From the NCBI GenBank assembly GCA_944392955.1, contig CALXYK010000010.1, forward strand, positions 62,001 through 126,000: a DNA stretch of 64,000 bases, in the 5' to 3' direction. Below, piece after piece: positions 8,601 to 15,356 of the stretch. Both the position numbers and the translations under genes were made by a program. Within the stretch, counting starts at the first letter, position 1; every line of letters starts with the position of its first letter. Below the pieces are notes generated by a model, which worked only from the letters and a program-made list of their open reading frames with translations, ran no database searches and was not told the DNA's origin. Source of the stretch: an uncultured Alphaproteobacteria bacterium. Its GTDB lineage: Bacteria; Pseudomonadota; Alphaproteobacteria; Rs-D84; CACZYB01.

Positions 8601-9710
8601 TCATTTAACCTTTTCTTTAAATAATTTATCTAAAATTATACTTGTATTTTCTCTATAAATACGACTTTTTAAAGATTTTATAAATGCATTATCTGGCAAT
8701 GTTATATCTATATTTGTTTTTATATTATACTTTTTTAATAAATCTAACAAATATGCATGTTCATTTCTCTCAACTTCTTTTTCTATAATGTTACAAATTT
8801 TACTATATGGAACAAATGTATTAGATTTCCATTCATCATATGCTATTTGCTCTATTTTATTTAAGGGTATTGATATATTTGCATTATCAAAAACAAAATG
8901 TTTTAATAGTTGCCTTAGTCTATATCCATGATTATTATTACTTGGAACTATCCCATTACCAGTAATTAAGATAGAAGTTCTTATAGAATCAATGATAGTT
9001 GTAATTTGATTGATAGAAACATTATCATTTTTAAATTCATCATAAATTTCCTTGTATCTAGAAAAATAATAATTGTCTTTTTTAGATAACCATTCCATTC
9101 TTTCTACACCAAATCCTACTTCCATAATATTAGAAACTTGATTTGAATTGATAGGAAAATATTTCATAAAAATACATTCTCCCATTCTAAAATTATTATA
9201 ATATAAACTAGCAACATACGTATTAAATTTTCTAGTTCCCCAAGTATTAGATTTTTCTTCAAACCTAACTAATAAATCATTATTATTATATCCATAATTA
9301 TTAAGTAAAGAAATATAATTTTTTGTTTTATCTAAAAATTCATTATTTGAAATATCAAATATAATTGAAGAAAAATTAATAAAAGATGTAGAAACACCTT
9401 CTTTTGTTTTACCGATAAATTGAGTCCTTATAGATGGTTGATAAACACAAAAATCTTTTAAAATCTCATTGTTTTTTATCATTGTTTCTATATGCTGTAC
9501 TCCTGCACATGTAAAAAGTGTTGTAGCATTATCTGTTCTTATAACATTATCCGCAGAAATTAATGGAACATCGTTGAAATATTCATGAATATATTGTTTA
9601 GGGAAATTATCAATATTTTTTTTATCTTTAAATCGGAAATATTCACCAGATACTTTTTTTAAATTTAAAAAAGAAGAAATTTTAGATATAAATTCTTTAT
9701 AATTATTCAT
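8601..9710 (-). CDS. short alanyl-tRNA synthetase-like class II enzyme
   Basis: 369 residues resembling the catalytic and tRNA-recognition parts of AlaRS. CAGVQHIETM (68-77) matches the NAGM motif and QPSIRT (91-96) the QKCIR motif. The motif-3-like FGVERME is at 200-206. GNGIVPSNNNHGYRLRQLL (251-269) matches the DGVLPSNEGRGYVLRR region. The editing domain and C-Ala domain of the roughly 870-residue AlaRS are absent. The real housekeeping AlaRS must therefore be elsewhere. The protein may activate an amino acid as adenylate, or charge a tRNA used by a biosynthetic pathway (inferred). First gene of a three-gene operon; AAGGTGA precedes the ATG. Divergent from the hydrolase gene at 9777. Confidence 0.7.
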   Translation of the reverse strand: MNNYKEFISKISSFLNLKKVSGEYFRFKDKKNIDNFPKQYIHEYFNDVPLISADNVIRTDNATTLFTCAGVQHIETMIKNNEILKDFCVYQPSIRTQFIGKTKEGVSTSFINFSSIIFDISNNEFLDKTKNYISLLNNYGYNNNDLLVRFEEKSNTWGTRKFNTYVASLYYNNFRMGECIFMKYFPINSNQVSNIMEVGFGVERMEWLSKKDNYYFSRYKEIYDEFKNDNVSINQITTIIDSIRTSILITGNGIVPSNNNHGYRLRQLLKHFVFDNANISIPLNKIEQIAYDEWKSNTFVPYSKICNIIEKEVERNEHAYLLDLLKKYNIKTNIDITLPDNAFIKSLKSRIYRENTSIILDKLFKEKVK

Positions 9711-9776
9711 TTATCACCTTGAAATAATTATATATTGTGATACAATTATATAGTATATTTTAAAAAAGGCAATAAA

Positions 9777-10682
9777 ATGTTTCATATATTTTCATGTAAT
9801 TCAAAGACTATTTTAAAATGCTATCTTCCAGAACTTGATGGACATAAAATTTACTTCCAAGTATTCGGTAATCCAAATGGGAAACCTATCTTAAATTTTC
9901 ATGGTGGTCCAGGTGCAAAAAGTAAGTTTAAATATGTAAAATGTTGTGATCTCAAAAAATATAAAGTAATCATTTTTGATCAACGTGGCTGTGGGAATTC
10001 TGAATTTAAAGATTTATTTTATAAAAATACAACACAAGATACCATTAATGATGCAAAAAGGATTTTGGATTACCTTAATATAAAAGAAAAGGTAATTTTA
10101 TTTGGTGGTTCATGGGGGGCAACACTTGCACTTTTGTTCGCAGAAAAATATCATGAATTAGTTGATAAAATGATTGTATCTCAGACTTTTTTAGCAAGGA
10201 AAAAAGATGTGGATTGGTTATATAAAGATTCAAAAATGTTCTATCCTGACATAATTGAAAAACTTTCACCATATCTTATAAACACAAATAAAGATTTGAA
10301 AATTTTATTGAAGCAAAGTAATACTAAAATTAATAAAACAGTAAAATATCTTACAAATTATGACCATCAAATTGGGAAGTTAAAAATAAACATTGATAAA
10401 GAAATAAATGACCGTACATATAATTATTTTAAAGTTTATATGCATTATTACATACAAAATTATTTCATAAAAGAAAATGAAATATTGGATAATATTGATA
10501 AAATTAAAAATATTCCAACTCTTATAGTGGGAAATAGACTAGATTTCTGTACTCCAATTGAACAGGCATATACATTGCATAAAGCAATGCCTAAATCGAC
10601 TTTACATATTATTGATAGTTTTGGACATGGAAGCAAAAAACAAAATAAACTTTTGCCAAAACTTATAAAAGAATTTTTGTAA
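9777..10682 (+). CDS. proline iminopeptidase-like alpha/beta hydrolase (S33 family)
   Basis: 301 residues. It has the S33 signatures FHGGPGAKS (oxyanion region), FDQRGCGNS and GGSWGATLAL (nucleophile serine elbow), and a late FGHGSKK likely to provide the catalytic histidine. The length agrees with prolyl aminopeptidase (about 310). There is no signal peptide, so it is cytoplasmic. It would release N-terminal proline from peptides or hydrolyse a related amide. It is divergent from the AlaRS-like operon across 66 bp and shares the tRNA-bounded segment with it. Ribosome site is weak (AAGGCA). It could instead be the hydrolase of the neighbouring pathway. Confidence 0.82.
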   Translation: MFHIFSCNSKTILKCYLPELDGHKIYFQVFGNPNGKPILNFHGGPGAKSKFKYVKCCDLKKYKVIIFDQRGCGNSEFKDLFYKNTTQDTINDAKRILDYLNIKEKVILFGGSWGATLALLFAEKYHELVDKMIVSQTFLARKKDVDWLYKDSKMFYPDIIEKLSPYLINTNKDLKILLKQSNTKINKTVKYLTNYDHQIGKLKINIDKEINDRTYNYFKVYMHYYIQNYFIKENEILDNIDKIKNIPTLIVGNRLDFCTPIEQAYTLHKAMPKSTLHIIDSFGHGSKKQNKLLPKLIKEFL

Positions 10683-11019
10683 TTTAACACAAAATTACAT
10701 CTAATTTTAATAATTAGATAAAAATGAAAAATTATTTCAATGAAAATTTTATAAAAATCCTCGTAAATTTCAATTTTTTTACTTTTTAACTTAACAATAG
10801 AAATAAATATGAAAAGTAAATATACTATTTCCGAAATGAAGAAAGAAAAATTTTATTGGATTCTAAATTGTTATACAATATTTTACCAGATAATTTACAA
10901 TTAATTAATAACAATTTTACTAAATTTGTAAAAATTGAAAAAATTTATTTAATTATGAAAAACTTATAATAAAAATCGATATAACAAAAACTCTAGTCAA
11001 AACTGAGTTTTACAGGCAA
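10683..11019. other. AT-rich intergenic region, no supported gene
   Basis: About 340 bp between the hydrolase gene and the tRNA-Met terminator. A 31-codon ATG frame begins at 10809 but has no ribosome site or recognisable product. A weak plus-strand hairpin (AAACTC/GAGTTT) sits near 10989-11011 and may end the hydrolase transcript. Nothing else is seen. Confidence 0.5.
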
Positions 11020-11046
11020 AGAAAAAACCGCCACTAGGACGGTTTC
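11020..11046 (-). terminator. terminator of tRNA-Met
   Basis: On the minus strand AAACCG and CGGTTT pair around a nine-base loop and are followed by a T run, starting eight bases past the tRNA CCA. Confidence 0.7.
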
Positions 11047-11061
11047 CTGATTTTTGGTGGC
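11047..11061 (-). repeat. 15-bp tRNA 3'-end repeat, tRNA-side copy
   Basis: Direct repeat partner of 6481-6495. It comprises the last seven bases of tRNA-Met (GCCACCA) and eight bases of flank. Together the copies bound about 4.6 kb with four genes. Confidence 0.55.
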
Positions 11062-11131
11062 GCCCCCCAGACTCGAACTGGGGACCTGCGGATTATGATT
11101 CCGTCGCTCTAACCGACTGAGCTAGGGCGCC
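11055..11131 (-). tRNA. tRNA-Met (CAT), elongator type
   Basis: The minus strand folds as a 77-base cloverleaf: acceptor GGCGCCC pairs with GGGCGCC, D-stem GCTC/GAGC, anticodon loop ATCATAA with CAT, T-arm CCCAG-TTCGAGT-CTGGG, and an encoded CCA. The core GGAATCATAATCC is that of elongator tRNA-Met; tRNA-Ile2 usually has GACTCATAATC. The outermost anticodon-stem pair is an A-C mismatch. It does not have the initiator's unpaired first acceptor position. Confidence 0.93.
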
Positions 11132-11142
11132 GATGTCGTAAG

Positions 11143-11171
11143 ATGTTAAATCAATTTTATAAAAAAGTCAA
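11143..11171 (-). promoter_or_regulatory. sigma-70-type promoter of tRNA-Met
   Basis: On the minus strand TTGACT and TAACAT are separated by 17 bp, with the -10 box ending 12 bp upstream of the tRNA 5' end. Confidence 0.65.
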
Positions 11172-11198
11172 TATCAATTATTAAAATACCTCAAAACT

Positions 11199-11951
11199 TT
11201 ATTTTTGATATTCGTTTAAACTCTTAATTATATTTTCCAAATTAATTAACTGCTTTTCGGATAAGGAAATTTCTCCCATTTCAGTATATTTAGCAATACG
11301 CAAAAATTCTCCGTAAACATATTGCTTAGATAACTCATTTTCAGCCCAATGATTTTCATCTACTTTTATACCCAGTGCATCTATACTAGCAGTATACCCA
11401 ATTGTGGAAATTTGACTTTCTTTAAATTGTGGAAGATTTTGTTGGGCGGTTAATTTTGCACGTAAAGTATTTTCCTTAGTCGTTAATATAGTAAGATGTT
11501 TTGCTTCCTTATAATATCCAAGTTCAGATGCATTTTGAAAGTTTTCCTTGGAATTAGTGCTTGTAGTTTCAAGAAGTAAAGATTTCTTAATTCCTATGTT
11601 ATTTAACTCCTTTTGTATAATTTCTGCCTCTGGAATAGTAAGGGCATCATGCCAATTTCTTTTTCCACCTGCGACATAAAGGTTTTTAACCAACCCAGTT
11701 TCTTGCGAATTTTCTTTATAATTTGGATTTATTCCACCAGAAATAATTATATTTGTATCAGGATTTTCCTTTATCACATTTAGTGCCTTATGAGATAGAT
11801 TATCAAGAAATGCAATGTTGCCCATAATTTGAAAAATAGTTTCAGGATAAAATTTTCCTTCTTGATCTTTTAAAAAAAGAAATACTGTTATCAAACGAAC
11901 AATTGTTTCGTTAAATTTAGGGGTTTTAGGTAGTTTATCTATTATTCTCAT
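11199..11951 (-). CDS. YdcF/SanA-family (DUF218) protein
   Basis: 250 residues. The DUF218 pattern is visible: NIIISGGINPN in the first half, PEAEIIQKELNNIGI, LLETTSTNSKENFQNA and a TILTTKENTLRA strand later. This is the order of motifs in the ElyC/SanA/YdcF family, which is linked to envelope and undecaprenyl-phosphate physiology though the reaction is unresolved. Unlike ElyC or SanA it has no N-terminal membrane segment and should be cytoplasmic, closer to YdcF. Start ATG at 11951 behind AAGGAT. Monocistronic on the minus strand, upstream of tRNA-Met. Confidence 0.78.
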   Translation of the reverse strand: MRIIDKLPKTPKFNETIVRLITVFLFLKDQEGKFYPETIFQIMGNIAFLDNLSHKALNVIKENPDTNIIISGGINPNYKENSQETGLVKNLYVAGGKRNWHDALTIPEAEIIQKELNNIGIKKSLLLETTSTNSKENFQNASELGYYKEAKHLTILTTKENTLRAKLTAQQNLPQFKESQISTIGYTASIDALGIKVDENHWAENELSKQYVYGEFLRIAKYTEMGEISLSEKQLINLENIIKSLNEYQK

Positions 11952-12065
11952 TTTAGAATCCTTATTTCTAATTTAGTTATTCATACTTAAATATATAGTG
12001 GCAATTTTTTATTTTGTCAACAAACCATTTGTTTTTCAATGTTTACTAAATAATATTATTTCCTA

Positions 12066-12093
12066 TTGTTTATTTTTTTATAAGTGATATAAT
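12066..12093 (+). promoter_or_regulatory. promoter of the META lipoprotein gene
   Basis: TTGTTT and a perfect TATAAT are separated by 16 bp, 27 bp before the ATG at 12121, which has a strong AAGGAGG ribosome site. Confidence 0.6.
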
Positions 12094-12120
12094 CTGTATG
12101 TTAACAAAAAGGAGGTTATT

Positions 12121-12519
12121 ATGAAAAAATTATTATCTACTTTTGCTATTTGTCTTTGTTTGTTTGCTTGCTTAAAACAGAATGATTTAAAAGGTAATAA
12201 GTTTGTTTCAAATGCTGATAATGGGACTTTGATTACCTTAGGATTTGACGAGAAAGAAAATAGGCTATATGGTAAAGTTGTAAATAACTATTTTGCTACA
12301 TACAAACTTGATGGAAATAACTTAATGCTAAATGGTGTAGGTTCTACTATGATGATGGGAATGCCTAATGCTATGCAAACTGAACAAGACTTTTTTGAAT
12401 TTCTTAACTCTTCTCCTATAACTTATGTCATAGAAGGTGAAGAACTTACTTTGAATAATGCAAAAGGTGATGTAATAAAATTTATTCAAGTAGAAGAATT
12501 CCCAGAAATGGAACAATAA
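12121..12519 (+). CDS. META-domain lipoprotein (HslJ-like)
   Basis: 132 residues. The N-terminus MKKLLSTFAICLCLFAC is a lipoprotein signal ending in the lipobox LFAC, so Cys17 is probably lipidated. The mature part has the META/HslJ pattern: KGNKFVS, GKVVNNYFATYKLDGNNL, TMMMGMPNAMQTEQDFF and YVIEGEELTL. HslJ-type proteins are small outer-membrane lipoproteins tied to stress and drug tolerance; the biochemical role is not known. Own promoter and terminator, so a single-gene unit. Confidence 0.8.
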   Translation: MKKLLSTFAICLCLFACLKQNDLKGNKFVSNADNGTLITLGFDEKENRLYGKVVNNYFATYKLDGNNLMLNGVGSTMMMGMPNAMQTEQDFFEFLNSSPITYVIEGEELTLNNAKGDVIKFIQVEEFPEMEQ

Positions 12520-12541
12520 AAACTTTCAATTATATAATTAG

Positions 12542-12568
12542 AAGGGCTTTTAAAGCCCTTATTTTTTT
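12542..12568 (+). terminator. rho-independent terminator
   Basis: AAGGGCTTTTAAAGCCCTT followed by a T run, just after the META lipoprotein gene. Confidence 0.85.
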
Positions 12569-12650
12569 ATAAAATTGTTTAGGAATATCATATTATAGAT
12601 AATTTTGTTAATCTTGCTTATAATTTCTACTGCTGAATAAGGAGGTTAAA

Positions 12651-13205
12651 ATGAAAATTCCTTTGAATATTTTAAAAGTTTTACAAGATGATAAAATGGC
12701 TCCTGTTATTGGAAATCCAGATGCCGAAAATGTAATTTATGAATTTTTTGATTATAATTGCGGGCATTGTAAAAATCAATATTTTGTATTAGAAGATTTA
12801 ATTTCAAAAAATAAAAATGTAAAAATAATCCTTGAAAATTTTCCTATATTCCCAATATCTCAAATACCTGCAATGGCAACAATAGCATCTAAAAATCAGG
12901 GAAAGGCATTTTTATTAAACAAAGCATTATTTGAAAATAATCTTTTACCGGCAAATTATTCAAATTTTTCTATGGAAGAATTAAACAAAAAGGTATTAGA
13001 AAAAGTTTTTAAAATTGCTGAAAAAACAGGAATAAATCTTGAATTATTAAAAAAAGATATTATTTCCAAAGATATTGAAAATGAAATTCAAAAAATACGG
13101 AATTTGGCTCATTCCTTAAATATACATGGAACCCCCGCTTTGATTATAAATGGCGAATTATACCCTACTTTTATGAAATTAGATGAAATTAAAAAACTTT
13201 TATAA
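12651..13205 (+). CDS. DsbA-family thioredoxin-fold protein lacking a signal peptide
   Basis: 184 residues. FFDYNCGHCKNQY contains the CxxC active site (CGHC) and HGTPALIING the cis-proline loop; the helical insertion between them fits the DsbA/ScsC/BdbD (Thioredoxin_4) family. Such enzymes oxidise or isomerise disulfides, normally in the periplasm. Here the start (ATG at 12651 with AAGGAGG seven bases upstream) leads straight into MKIPLNILKVLQDDKMAPVIG with no hydrophobic export signal. A cytoplasmic role, or export by an unrecognised route, must be assumed. No DsbB-like partner is in the window. Confidence 0.8.
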   Translation: MKIPLNILKVLQDDKMAPVIGNPDAENVIYEFFDYNCGHCKNQYFVLEDLISKNKNVKIILENFPIFPISQIPAMATIASKNQGKAFLLNKALFENNLLPANYSNFSMEELNKKVLEKVFKIAEKTGINLELLKKDIISKDIENEIQKIRNLAHSLNIHGTPALIINGELYPTFMKLDEIKKLL

Positions 13206-13210
13206 TTTTA

Positions 13211-13238
13211 TTGACTTTTTATTTATTATGTCTATAAT
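13211..13238 (+). promoter_or_regulatory. sigma-70-type promoter of the helical paralogue pair
   Basis: TTGACT and TATAAT with a 16-bp spacer, about 90 bp before the first gene of the pair at 13324. The intervening leader has no obvious fold. Confidence 0.65.
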
Positions 13239-13323
13239 CTCCTTAAACTTGTAATATGTGGGAGTGTGAAGTATTTAAAATATCCTGATATTAGCGAGTT
13301 TATGATATAGAAATAGAAAAGGA

Positions 13324-13641
13324 ATGAATATGAACGATTTGGAAAAAGGTCTTAGGATTGAACTTCGTAGAAAAAAATACGGATATATTAAGAAAAATCA
13401 AGAAAAAAGAAAGAAAATAAAAGAAAATATTGCAAAACTTTCAAATGATATAAATGCTTTGGATTATATGATTGCATCTATTATAGATAGTTATTCATCT
13501 TCTGAAACAAAAGATGAAATGCTTGCAAAATACAGAAAACAAAGAGAAGTTCTTTTTTCTAAAATGAAAGATAAAATTATGGAATTGGATTCTGTTCCAA
13601 CTCTGTTAAACGATATAGTAAAATTATTTAAAACAAAATAA
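13324..13641 (+). CDS. small helical hypothetical protein, paralogue 1
   Basis: 105 residues, Lys/Glu rich, predicted almost wholly helical, possibly a coiled coil (residues 20-100). No signal peptide or membrane segment. Not recognised. It shares a pattern with the next protein: an amphipathic helix, a Ser-rich break (SSSETKDE), a second helix with YRKQRE, then a VP-containing turn and a short final helix. The two genes are 12 bp apart. An ATG at 13330 is an alternative start with the same spacing to GGAATGA. Confidence 0.65.
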   Translation: MNMNDLEKGLRIELRRKKYGYIKKNQEKRKKIKENIAKLSNDINALDYMIASIIDSYSSSETKDEMLAKYRKQREVLFSKMKDKIMELDSVPTLLNDIVKLFKTK

Positions 13642-13653
13642 AGGAGCAAAAAT

Positions 13654-13953
13654 ATGAAAAATCAAAAAAAAGATAGTAAATTTACTAGAGCAATTGATAA
13701 TATAAAAAAGCGAAATAATATCCAAAGTATTATCTTTGAAATAAATAGAGAAATCGGTGTTTTAGAACAACTTATATTTATGATAAAAGAGAGTAGAACA
13801 CATAGTGAAGAGGCAAAAAAAATTCTTGTCGCTCAGTATGAAGAAAGGCTTAAAGAAACAGAAGATAGATTGACTAGATTTATTGGGTATTATTATGAAG
13901 TCCCTTCTTTTATGGAAACCATTTTGAATTTACAAAATTTGAAAGATAGATAA
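13654..13953 (+). CDS. small helical hypothetical protein, paralogue 2
   Basis: 99 residues, helical and charged, with the same layout as the preceding protein: IIFEINREIGVLEQLIFMI, a break at RTHSEEA, a helix with YEERLKETEDR, then EVPSFMETIL. AAGGAGC precedes the ATG. Function unknown. A bidirectional terminator follows. The pair probably arose by duplication and may form a heteromeric helical bundle (inference). Confidence 0.65.
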   Translation: MKNQKKDSKFTRAIDNIKKRNNIQSIIFEINREIGVLEQLIFMIKESRTHSEEAKKILVAQYEERLKETEDRLTRFIGYYYEVPSFMETILNLQNLKDR

Positions 13954-13965
13954 AAAATAAGATAA

Positions 13966-13998
13966 AAAAATCCCCCTTTTGATAAGGGGGATTTTGTT
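13966..13998. terminator. bidirectional terminator
   Basis: AATCCCCCTT and AAGGGGGATT form a 10-bp stem with A and T runs on both sides. It serves the helical pair on the plus strand and the aax operon on the minus strand. Confidence 0.88.
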
Positions 13999-15303
13999 TT
14001 AGAACATAAGTGTCGTTCTTAAACTTGCAACAGTTGCGGTGTCATGGCTTCTATCCAATGCTGGATTGAAATAGAATTGCAAATCTGGTGTTATAGTCAT
14101 CCAATTTCCAATTCCCCATGCCCAATAAGTTTCTAGAACAGTTTCATAATCTCGGGTATTTTCTGTTCCAATTATATCTTTGTTCGCTTTGTTAATTGCT
14201 GCGGCAAAACCTATTTGATCCAAGGCATTCCTGTTAAGAGGATTATTTAATACACTACCTAAAACATATGATTGTTCTATTTCTGATGGTGAATTTTCAG
14301 CACCATTTATTCTTCCAAATATAGATAACTTTTCGTTTAGGGCTTGTTCAAAATTTAATGACCAACCATTAGATGTGCCTTCTTGCTCTGTTACACTTGG
14401 TTGATTATAAACAAGTATGGAATACTGCCCTGCTCCTAGACTTTTGATTATAGGCGCATAGGAGATAGATGCAAAACTTGTATATTCTCCTTTACCAAAA
14501 TCATTTGCACTTATTGATGTTCCACTTACATTATTTGCATCTTGCATTCCAACTATTACCTCCCATTCGGAATTTATTGTAAATGTGAAGTATGCTCCTA
14601 AACTTGCAAGTGGGTATGTTGAACTGGCATTTTGTGAAAGTGCATAGTTCAAAAAGTTAATTTGCTGATTGGCATCATAATTAGTTCCGTCAAAATTATA
14701 TATTGGAAATTGTCCTATTGTTATAGAAAACCAATCTAAATCTCCTGCAAATTGTTGTGTATAACTTAATTGATCAAAAGAATTTGATTTCGTGCTGTAA
14801 TCATTTATTGCTGATAAAACATCTATTCTGTCGCTGATATCTTGAGCTGTTGTGGAATTCCAATAACGAGTTGGTGTATAACTAGCGTTTATAGTTCCTG
14901 TTCCATATTCGTTATCAAATAGTTCCCATGAAATACTTGGATATGCCTGAAATTGGATAGATGTTCCTTTACCATTAGGGGCTCCTCTTTGTCCTAGAAC
15001 CGACATATCAAAGGAATATGAAAAACCTGTTTCTTCGGCAAGTTTGTTTTTCCAATTCGTGTATTCTTCCTCCCAACTATTAGGGTTAGAAAGTGAGTGT
15101 CTTTTATTCGTATAATTTTTTTTATTACTAGACTCTTTTGAAGCATAAATATTAGATGAATTCACTATACCATCACTTTGGTAAATTTCTTCTATCGTAT
15201 ATGTATCTACTTCTATACCAACCATTTCTTGACCATATGAATATGATGGAGACATACACAATGATAATAAACCTATTACCATTTTATCTTTTTTTAATAA
15301 CAT
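13999..15303 (-). CDS. aaxA: OprB-type porin of the arginine/agmatine system (AaxA-like)
   Basis: 434 residues. A signal peptide occupies about the first 24 residues. The rest is rich in alternating aromatic and polar residues and ends in Phe, as outer-membrane beta-barrels do. WMTITPDLQFYFNPALD near the C-terminus is the OprB (carbohydrate-selective porin, PF04966) signature, and AaxA of Chlamydia belongs to the same family. It is third in an operon after the arginine decarboxylase and the antiporter, so it probably admits arginine to the periplasm. A 50-bp gap with an 11-bp perfect hairpin separates it from aaxC; AGGAGG precedes the ATG. Confidence 0.82.
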   Translation of the reverse strand: MLLKKDKMVIGLLSLCMSPSYSYGQEMVGIEVDTYTIEEIYQSDGIVNSSNIYASKESSNKKNYTNKRHSLSNPNSWEEEYTNWKNKLAEETGFSYSFDMSVLGQRGAPNGKGTSIQFQAYPSISWELFDNEYGTGTINASYTPTRYWNSTTAQDISDRIDVLSAINDYSTKSNSFDQLSYTQQFAGDLDWFSITIGQFPIYNFDGTNYDANQQINFLNYALSQNASSTYPLASLGAYFTFTINSEWEVIVGMQDANNVSGTSISANDFGKGEYTSFASISYAPIIKSLGAGQYSILVYNQPSVTEQEGTSNGWSLNFEQALNEKLSIFGRINGAENSPSEIEQSYVLGSVLNNPLNRNALDQIGFAAAINKANKDIIGTENTRDYETVLETYWAWGIGNWMTITPDLQFYFNPALDRSHDTATVASLRTTLMF

Positions 15304-15321
15304 CTTTACCTCCTTTTATAT

Positions 15322-15345
15322 AAGGGAAGATTTTAATCTTCCCTT
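15322..15345 (-). promoter_or_regulatory. intercistronic hairpin between aaxC and aaxA
   Basis: AAGGGAAGATT and its perfect complement lie almost back to back. On the minus strand no strong T run follows, so this is more likely a stabiliser, processing site or partial attenuator than a full terminator. Confidence 0.55.
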
Positions 15346-15356
15346 TGTTAAATTTA

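Noticed and set aside
10809-10904. A 31-codon ATG frame in the gap before tRNA-Met
   Set aside because: No ribosome site, no promoter and no recognisable product. In AT-rich DNA such frames are common.
11055-11131. Considered as tRNA-Ile2 (CAT with lysidine)
   Set aside because: The anticodon arm GGAATCATAATCC matches elongator tRNA-Met, not the GACTCATAATC form of tRNA-Ile2.
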